Below, in pieces: positions 1 through 4,762 of a stretch of 12,988 nt of DNA. The DNA lies in contig DAOVYA010000019.1 in the NCBI GenBank assembly GCA_030635865.1, forward strand, positions 1 to 12,988, written 5' to 3'. Positions within the stretch are counted from its first letter, which is position 1. Every line of letters begins with the position of its first letter. Origin of the DNA: Gammaproteobacteria bacterium (GTDB taxonomy: Bacteria > Pseudomonadota > Gammaproteobacteria > UBA9214). The notes under the pieces are model-generated. The model made no database searches and was not told where the DNA came from. It saw only the letters and a program-made list of their open reading frames with translations. The position numbers were made by a program, and so were the translations under genes.

Positions 1-27
1 TAGGAGCGCCTCGCAGGCGCGAACGGG
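1..27 (+). repeat. REP palindrome (single copy at window edge)
   Basis: Positions 6-20 form a perfect 6-bp stem with a 3-nt loop (GCGCCT-CGC-AGGCGC), preceded by TAGGA and followed by GAACGGG. This head-stem-tail layout matches the two palindromes at 1861-1920 and the general gammaproteobacterial REP form (GTAG-type head, GC-rich hairpin). It lies just past the stop codon of the hydrolase gene ending at 34, where the hairpin could also slow exonucleases or help end transcription. A partner REP may lie to the left, outside the window. Confidence 0.6.
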
Positions 28-33
28 TGTAAT

Positions 34-741
34 CTACTTCATCTCGTCGCCCTTGCACACCGGGCCGTAGGGCGAGTCGCGGTGCTGGTCGTGATAGTGC
101 ATCCGGTAGTGGGTAAATTCATCACTGCTGTCAAAATGCATGAATGGGTTGCCTTCCCGCTGCTGCTCCATGGTCGATGTGGTGAGTTCCGCATAGTTGT
201 GGCCGGGATGGATAATGGTTCCCGGTGGCAAGCGCTCGGCCATATCCTTCAGGGTGACATACATTTGTTCCGGATCGCCGCCACGCAGGTCACAGCGGCC
301 GCAGCCGAATACAAACAGGGTGTCCCCGGTAATCAGGTTATTGCCAATGTGATAACAGGCTGATCCCGGTGTGTGGCCGGGTGTGTGCAATGTCCTGATC
401 GGGGTTTCACCCAGTTCGATGATATCGCCGCCATGATGCAGCGTGGGCAGATCCAGCCCCTGCCCCCAGAATTGTGCCTCTTCCTTGAGCAGGTGCAATT
501 GCGCGTCATGGGATGCAAGCAGTTCTTCAATACCGTTGATATGGTCATGATGGCTATGCGTTAGCAGGATATCGGTAATCTGCACGCCCTTCTGCCTGGC
601 CAGGGCCATTACCTCGGGAACATCCCAGGCGGGATCAACGACGGCTGCCCGGTCAGTGGCGTGATCGTGTATCAGGTAGACAAAGTTTTCCATTGGCCCC
701 AGTTCAAGAGCGTGGATTGAAAAAGGTTCAGTAGCTGACAT
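34..741 (-). CDS. MBL-fold metallo-hydrolase, GloB (glyoxalase II)-like
   Basis: This is a 235-residue soluble protein of the metallo-beta-lactamase fold. The metal-binding set is visible: THSHHDH (H62, H64, D66, H67), PGHTPGS (H123), GDTLF (D140) and HPGH (H181). The block FGCGRCDL..GDPEQMY at 145-161 is typical of the hydroxyacylglutathione hydrolase-like branch, so a thioester hydrolase acting on a glutathione or similar adduct is likely; a persulfide dioxygenase or an orphan MBL enzyme cannot be excluded. The ATG at 741 is chosen because GAGG lies just upstream on the minus strand; a TTG at 759 would add six residues but has no better ribosome site. It is transcribed divergently from the gene at 893 and is followed by a REP palindrome. 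Confidence 0.88.
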   Translation of the reverse strand: MSATEPFSIHALELGPMENFVYLIHDHATDRAAVVDPAWDVPEVMALARQKGVQITDILLTHSHHDHINGIEELLASHDAQLHLLKEEAQFWGQGLDLPTLHHGGDIIELGETPIRTLHTPGHTPGSACYHIGNNLITGDTLFVFGCGRCDLRGGDPEQMYVTLKDMAERLPPGTIIHPGHNYAELTTSTMEQQREGNPFMHFDSSDEFTHYRMHYHDQHRDSPYGPVCKGDEMK

Positions 742-765
742 CAGGACCTCGCATGACAAGTAGTT

Positions 766-783
766 GATATACCCGGATATATC
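766..783. promoter_or_regulatory. Inverted repeat in divergent promoter region (possible operator)
   Basis: GATATA and TATATC flank a 6-nt spacer (CCCGGA), giving an 18-bp perfect dyad 25 bp upstream of the hydrolase start at 741. Its position between divergent genes suits a regulator site or promoter element, but no known operator was recognised. Confidence 0.3.
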
Positions 784-815
784 CTATCATCGTAGATGTT
801 CAGGCGCAGGGACAG

Positions 816-829
816 CAAGACTTGTCTTG
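816..829. promoter_or_regulatory. Short inverted repeat (CAAGAC-TT-GTCTTG), possible operator
   Basis: A 6-2-6 perfect dyad lies in the same divergent intergenic region, about 63 bp upstream of the GTG at 893. It could be a regulator half-site pair or chance; I do not recognise a family. Confidence 0.25.
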
Positions 830-892
830 AGTTCGCCGCTAAACCTGTCTGCATAGTATTATCGCCCCTCTGAAATTCATTGGAACAGAAAC

Positions 893-1486
893 GTGGCCAC
901 CCATAAACTGCTGCTTCACCCGGCAGACCCGACATGCCCTCAAGTCGCTACAAACGTGCTGGTTGAGTGCCTGCAATCCATCGGGCTGATCGGTGAGCCA
1001 GTCCGGCTCGCTGCTGAAACGATATACCCGGCCGGTGAACACTTCCTGCAACTCATCACCTTCCTGGGATGCTCACCTATGATAGAGCTCGAGCCGCCAG
1101 CCGACACCGATTCACTGGAAGCCGGCAGCAAGGATGGACGGTACTGCCATGTCACCGTCACTGAGTGCGGAGGGCATTTGCAATTCCGCGCCGATGAACA
1201 CTCAACAGAGCCGCGCTGTCCACAATGCCGCAAGCCGGAACCACAATGGCGTGAGCAACTGCGCGCCTGGCAGCAAGACCCGCAACACCTTCATTGGTCG
1301 TGTGCGGTGTGCGGCTATACGGGACAACTCACGGATTTGAATTTCCGTAAATCCGCCGGGTTCGGGAGGAATTTCATAGAAATCCGTGGCATCTATCCTT
1401 CCGAAGCGATCCCGGGCGAGGCCTTGCTTGCCAGCCTGAAAGCACTGACCGGATGTCACTGGAACATGCTATATGTAAGGGAATAG
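893..1486 (+). CDS. Hypothetical zinc-ribbon-like protein with two CxxC pairs
   Basis: This is a 197-residue protein that I cannot assign to a named family. Two cysteine pairs, CPQC (109-112) and CAVC followed by GYTG (137-143), are 24 residues apart and look like one treble-clef or zinc-ribbon metal site. Additional cysteines (C85, C92) lie before it. There is no signal peptide or membrane segment, so it is probably cytoplasmic. The N-terminal 80 residues are rich in Leu, Pro and Glu with no motif I know. The start is a GTG with a modest GGAAC purine stretch about 7 nt upstream; no in-frame ATG lies nearby. The next gene follows in the same direction after 65 bp. A nucleic-acid or protein-binding role is only a guess. 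Confidence 0.8.
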   Translation: MATHKLLLHPADPTCPQVATNVLVECLQSIGLIGEPVRLAAETIYPAGEHFLQLITFLGCSPMIELEPPADTDSLEAGSKDGRYCHVTVTECGGHLQFRADEHSTEPRCPQCRKPEPQWREQLRAWQQDPQHLHWSCAVCGYTGQLTDLNFRKSAGFGRNFIEIRGIYPSEAIPGEALLASLKALTGCHWNMLYVRE

Positions 1487-1551
1487 GCAAAATTGTCACT
1501 GGTTGCTGCCATCTATGCCACAATAGTGTCAGGTGAACAGGAAACAAACCA

Positions 1552-1842
1552 ATGGCTGAAGAAAACCTGACCAAAGAAGAACGCGTCCTGCGCGCCATGA
1601 AACGGGTGCTTACCAACATTGCCAAGGATACCTACACCCGTCCCGGTTACCGGCACCCGCTCTCTGATGGCACCGTAAATGACATCCGCAACTGTCTCAG
1701 CCTGATCACGGCACGCGAAGCGGAATTAAATGAAGCGGCCGGACGTGCCATGAACGATCGTCCACGCTTTGTCGATGAGCCGCAGTCTTCGGTGGTCGTT
1801 CCCCTGAAAATCCCCACGAATAAGGACAAGAACAAACCCTGA
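1552..1842 (+). CDS. Small conserved-looking hypothetical protein (96 aa)
   Basis: This short hydrophilic protein has no signal peptide or membrane segment. Residues 5-65 are predicted to be mainly helical, with a first charged helix (LTKEERVLRAMKRVLTNIAKD), then a Pro/Gly/His turn (TRPGYRHPLSD) and a second helix (GTVNDIRNCLSLITAREAEL). The C-terminal third is Pro/Lys-rich and probably disordered. The pattern resembles short proteobacterial proteins of about 90-100 residues that databases have labelled as related to segregation and condensation protein A, but I cannot confirm this and would not transfer the function. The ATG has a good AGGAAA ribosome site 7 nt upstream. It follows the zinc-ribbon gene by 65 bp and is followed by a hairpin and a REPIN. 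Confidence 0.78.
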   Translation: MAEENLTKEERVLRAMKRVLTNIAKDTYTRPGYRHPLSDGTVNDIRNCLSLITAREAELNEAAGRAMNDRPRFVDEPQSSVVVPLKIPTNKDKNKP

Positions 1843-1845
1843 ACC

Positions 1846-1860
1846 ACCACACCCTGTGGT
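1846..1860 (+). terminator. Small hairpin after the 96-aa gene (weak terminator candidate)
   Basis: ACCACA-CCC-TGTGGT forms a perfect 6-bp stem with a 3-nt loop, starting 4 bp after the stop codon. There is no T-run, so intrinsic termination is unlikely without help from the adjacent REPIN hairpins. Confidence 0.25.
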
Positions 1861-1920
1861 TGCAGGACCCGCGCCTCGCGGGGAACGGCCAGTTATTCCC
1901 GGCGAGACGCCGGTTCTACG
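1861..1920. repeat. REPIN: two REP palindromes in inverted orientation
   Basis: Two REP units face each other. The first (plus) has head GCAGGA, a perfect 6-bp stem CCCGCG-CCT-CGCGGG (1868-1882) and tail GAACGG. The second, read on the minus strand, has head GTAGAA, the perfect 6-bp stem CCGGCG-TCT-CGCCGG (1899-1913) and tail GAATAACTGG. The pair spans 60 bp with a spacer of roughly 10 bp, as expected for REP doublets that RAYT (TnpA_REP) transposases mobilise. No RAYT gene is in the window, so the element would have been moved in trans. It sits between the 96-aa gene and the receptor leader and could insulate the two transcription units. Confidence 0.75.
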
Positions 1921-1941
1921 CCCCACGCCAACATTTCCAGT

Positions 1942-1971
1942 TTGGAATCAACGCTTAAGATTGAATTTAAC
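1942..1971 (+). promoter_or_regulatory. Candidate sigma-70 promoter for the receptor operon
   Basis: TTGGAA (1942-1947) and TTTAAC (1966-1971) are 18 bp apart, each matching four of six consensus bases. Transcription would start near 1978 and include all three leader segments. An alternative -10 (TATATA, 2065-2070) lacks a good -35 and would give a leader of only about 20 nt. Confidence 0.3.
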
Positions 1972-1997
1972 TACGCCGATAGAAAAGGGAGCAGCGG

Positions 1998-2099
1998 TCT
2001 CCCTGCATGCAGTGCGCGCAAAAGGCATGCCAGGGAGAGATTTTCTATTTAACTATCAGTTGGTTATATATGGCGGTCCATCAGGGAGAGCCTGGCATG
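1998..2099 (+). promoter_or_regulatory. Leader with three mutually pairing segments over the receptor start (candidate RNA switch)
   Basis: Segment A is TCTCCCTGCATGC (1998-2010). Segment B is GCATGCCAGGGAGA (2025-2038). Segment C is CAGGGAGAGCCTGGCATG (2082-2099). A pairs with B over 8 + 5 bp with one bulged C (2030) and a 14-nt loop, and is followed by TTTTCTATTT at 2041-2050, a terminator-like shape. A can instead pair with CAGGGAGA (2082-2089), which contains the Shine-Dalgarno sequence of the receptor. B can also pair perfectly over 9 bp (CATGCCAGG, 2026-2034) with CCTGGCATG (2091-2099), which includes the start codon. The pairings are mutually exclusive and hide or free the ribosome site. 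The segments are visible in the sequence; the switching is inferred. I did not recognise a cobalamin, TPP or cyclic-di-GMP aptamer. Confidence 0.4.
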
Positions 2100-4184
2100 A
2101 ACACCTCTATACTCAACGGGCGGCAACCTCGGCCGCTCTGGAGAAACCATGCGGTGCCGGGTGCCGGCCGATCTGGCCTTGTTCGACGGCTGGCTCGATG
2201 CCTCGGACGGAGCGCTGTCAGCCTGGTCGCGGGACTCTGCACGGCCTTCGTTGTCCAGGCGGCGAGCAATAACGGCATGCTTCCGGACGACCTGACCGAA
2301 ATGAGTCTTGAAGCCCTGATGGACGTTGAGGTCACCTCTGTTTCCAAGAAACCGCAGAAAAAATCCGAAGCTGCTGCTGCGATTTTTGTTATCACGAATA
2401 ATGACCTGAACCGTTGGGGTGTCACCAATATTCCGGATGCCCTGCGATACGTTCCCGGCCTGCAAGTGGCACGCATCGATGCGAACAAGTGGGCCATCAC
2501 CGCTCGCGGCTTCAACAGCCGCTTTGCCAACAAGCTGCTGGTACTCATCGACGGCCGTAGTGTGTATACCCCGCTATTTGCAGGCGTCTACTGGGAAGCC
2601 AATGAAGTCATGCTGGAGGATGTCGAGCGGATCGAAGTCATACGCGGTCCGGGGGGTACCCTGTGGGGCGCCAATGCCGTCAACGGTGTCATCAACATTA
2701 TTACCAAATCGGCTGCTGATACCCAGGGCACCCTGGTCACGGCCGGCATAGGCAACGAAGAGAAGGGATTTTCCAATATACGCCATGGCGGCGAAACCAG
2801 TGGTGGCAAACATTACCGTGTCTACGGGAAGTTCCGTTCTGTCGATACCGGTGGTTCTCTCAATACCGGGATCATTCCGCCTGCGGCCCATGACGACAGT
2901 GAAATTGCGCAAGCGGGCTTTCGCATGGACTGGGGCAAAGACAAATCAGACACGTACACCTTGCAAGGTGATTATTATGAAGGCAAGGGAGGCCAGCAAT
3001 TACTGGTTGCTACCTCGCCGTCACCAGTGATCGATGATGCAGATTACGATGGCGGCAACCTGACCTGGCGCTGGACACACAAGGCAGGTACACAATCCGA
3101 ATACACGTTGCAGGCCTATTATGATTACGTAAGTCGTGACAGTGCCGCCCTGCATGAACATCGCGATACCCTGGATATCGATTTTCAGCACCATGTTTCG
3201 CGGGGAGAAACGCATGACATTGTCTGGGGCCTGAATTACAGGCTTATCAGTGATGATACCGACCCCACGTTAATATTCGCTCTCAGCCCGTCAAGCCGGG
3301 ACGTCAACCTGTACAGTGCGTTTCTGCAGGATGAAATCAGTCTCTGGGACAACCAGGCAAAGCTGACACTGGGTTCCAAATTCGAGCACAATGACTATAG
3401 CGGGTTCGAAATACAACCCAGTGCACGTTTTGCGTGGATAACCGATTCAGGGAGCACATTATGGGCTGCTGTATCCCGTGCCGTGCGCACACCCGCCAGG
3501 GGTGAGCATGATGTGATGCTGGCTGTGATTCCGCCTCCGCCGGCACCACCACCGCTGATAATAGCAGGCAGCGCCGATTTCGAATCCGAAACAATGATTG
3601 CGTATGAGATCGTCTACCGGTTCACGCCAACCGAGAAAATATCCATCGACCTGACAGCTTTCTACAATAAATATGACGAATTGCGTACCACCGACATTTC
3701 AACGCCGGCCCCGCCACTTGCCGCCTCTTTTGGAAATAATATGGAAGGAAATACCCACGGTATTGAAATCGACACGCGCTGGATGGTCAACAACTGGCTG
3801 GACATCAACGCAAACTACAGCTGGCTTGAGGTTGACCTTGATCTCGTCAAGGGAAGCATGGATGTCATCTCCCGGAGCACAGAGGACGCTTCACCACAAC
3901 ACCAGGCAAATATCTGGTTTACAAGCGACCTCGGCAACCACGTTGAGCTGGACACCGGTATTCGCTATGTGGGCAGCCTTGAAACATTCGGTTTCCCGAA
4001 AACAGACAGCTATGTGGCATTCGATGCCCGTCTTGGCTGGTCACCGCGCGAGGGAGTCGACCTGTCGCTGGTTGGACAGAACCTGTTCGACAGTTCACAT
4101 CCCGAGTTCAACCCGGATTTTATTTTCTCAATTCCAACCGAGGTTGAACGAAGCATCTACGGCAAGGTGACGCTGAGCTTCTAG
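2097..4184 (+). CDS. TonB-dependent outer membrane receptor, YfiR/GGDEF-linked type
   Basis: This is a 695-residue outer membrane beta-barrel receptor. After an Arg-rich N-region, a hydrophobic stretch (about 39-56) ending in VQA-AS is the signal peptide. The plug spans about 85-205 and shows the classic blocks PDALRYVPGL, ARGFNSR, LVLIDGRSVYTP, VERIEVIRGPGGTLWGANAVNGVINIITK. EVTSVS (about 78-83) may be the TonB box. The barrel ends in ...YGKVTLSF with a terminal Phe for BAM recognition. A Pro-rich stretch (PPPPAPPP, near 480) probably lies in an extracellular loop. The ATG at 2097 is chosen because GGGAGAG ends 6 nt upstream; the in-frame ATG at 2007 lacks a ribosome site, and a GTG at 2154 (GGAGA upstream) would shorten the unusually long N-region. 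The ligand is unknown. The next gene starts 3 bp after the stop. Confidence 0.93.
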   Translation: MNTSILNGRQPRPLWRNHAVPGAGRSGLVRRLARCLGRSAVSLVAGLCTAFVVQAASNNGMLPDDLTEMSLEALMDVEVTSVSKKPQKKSEAAAAIFVITNNDLNRWGVTNIPDALRYVPGLQVARIDANKWAITARGFNSRFANKLLVLIDGRSVYTPLFAGVYWEANEVMLEDVERIEVIRGPGGTLWGANAVNGVINIITKSAADTQGTLVTAGIGNEEKGFSNIRHGGETSGGKHYRVYGKFRSVDTGGSLNTGIIPPAAHDDSEIAQAGFRMDWGKDKSDTYTLQGDYYEGKGGQQLLVATSPSPVIDDADYDGGNLTWRWTHKAGTQSEYTLQAYYDYVSRDSAALHEHRDTLDIDFQHHVSRGETHDIVWGLNYRLISDDTDPTLIFALSPSSRDVNLYSAFLQDEISLWDNQAKLTLGSKFEHNDYSGFEIQPSARFAWITDSGSTLWAAVSRAVRTPARGEHDVMLAVIPPPPAPPPLIIAGSADFESETMIAYEIVYRFTPTEKISIDLTAFYNKYDELRTTDISTPAPPLAASFGNNMEGNTHGIEIDTRWMVNNWLDINANYSWLEVDLDLVKGSMDVISRSTEDASPQHQANIWFTSDLGNHVELDTGIRYVGSLETFGFPKTDSYVAFDARLGWSPREGVDLSLVGQNLFDSSHPEFNPDFIFSIPTEVERSIYGKVTLSF

Positions 4185-4187
4185 AAA

Positions 4188-4754
4188 ATGCGCAACCCTT
4201 TGAAATATGCGGGCCTGAAGTTCGTCCTGCCGGTTATGCTGGTGACACTGTTATCCTGTGCGTCTGCCTTCAGCATGGCGGACGACCGCCAGACGACTGA
4301 ATACAGGGTCAAGGCCGCATTCCTGTACAACTTCTCACGCTTCGTGACCTGGCCCGAGCATGCTGGTCTGAACGACGGAATTTTCAACCTGTGCGTCCTC
4401 GGTGGTGATCCGTTCGGAGAACTGCTGGACCCGCTTTCAGGGAAATCCGTACAAAATAACTCGCTCGAAATCAAAAGACTCGACAGCCTGGCCCAGGGTC
4501 ATACATGCCAGATAATTTATGTCAGCCAGACGGGCACCAGTAACCTTGAAGGCATCATGTCCACACTGAATGATCAACCTGTACTCACGGTCAGTGATAT
4601 AAAGGGATTCACTTCCTATGGCGGGATCATCCAGTTCAAACTGGTCGACAACAAGGTCCGGTTTAATATCAACATCGACGCAGCGAAGCGCGCGGGCCTG
4701 ACAATCAGCTCGAAACTGCTCTCACTGGCAACCGTTGTGAGAGGCGATCAATAA
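4188..4754 (+). CDS. YfiR-like periplasmic protein (DUF4154 family)
   Basis: This 188-residue protein has a Sec signal peptide (hydrophobic core about 11-28, probable cleavage near ASAFSMA-DD). The family signature EYRVKAAFLYNFSRFVTWP is at 39-56, followed by FNLCVLGGDPFG, CQIIYVS, PVLTVSDIKGF and GGIIQFKLVDNKVRFNINIDAAKRAGL..SSKLLSLA to the end, so the domain is complete. In Pseudomonas, YfiR is a periplasmic repressor of the diguanylate cyclase YfiN. Here C69 and C107 match the position of one YfiR disulfide; the second cysteine pair known from P. aeruginosa YfiR appears absent. The gene lies 3 bp after the receptor and 8 bp before the GGDEF-EAL gene, with weak ribosome sites that suggest translational coupling. 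It likely conveys receptor state to the enzyme's periplasmic domain. Confidence 0.92.
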   Translation: MRNPLKYAGLKFVLPVMLVTLLSCASAFSMADDRQTTEYRVKAAFLYNFSRFVTWPEHAGLNDGIFNLCVLGGDPFGELLDPLSGKSVQNNSLEIKRLDSLAQGHTCQIIYVSQTGTSNLEGIMSTLNDQPVLTVSDIKGFTSYGGIIQFKLVDNKVRFNINIDAAKRAGLTISSKLLSLATVVRGDQ

Positions 4755-4762
4755 GCCCGGTC

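Noticed and set aside
2007..2096. In-frame ATG at 2007 as the receptor start
   Set aside because: No ribosome site lies upstream; it lies in segment A of the leader hairpin. It would add 30 residues before an already long N-region. The ATG at 2097 has GGGAGAG at good spacing.
1978..2096. Known riboswitch (cyclic-di-GMP GEMM, cobalamin, TPP) in the receptor leader
   Set aside because: The conserved core motifs of these classes were not found by eye. Only the simple alternative pairings are supported.
1856..2272. Open reading frame of 138 codons across the REPIN and receptor leader
   Set aside because: It runs through the REP hairpins and overlaps the receptor's signal peptide in another frame; composition is Arg/Pro/Gly-rich with no recognisable domain.
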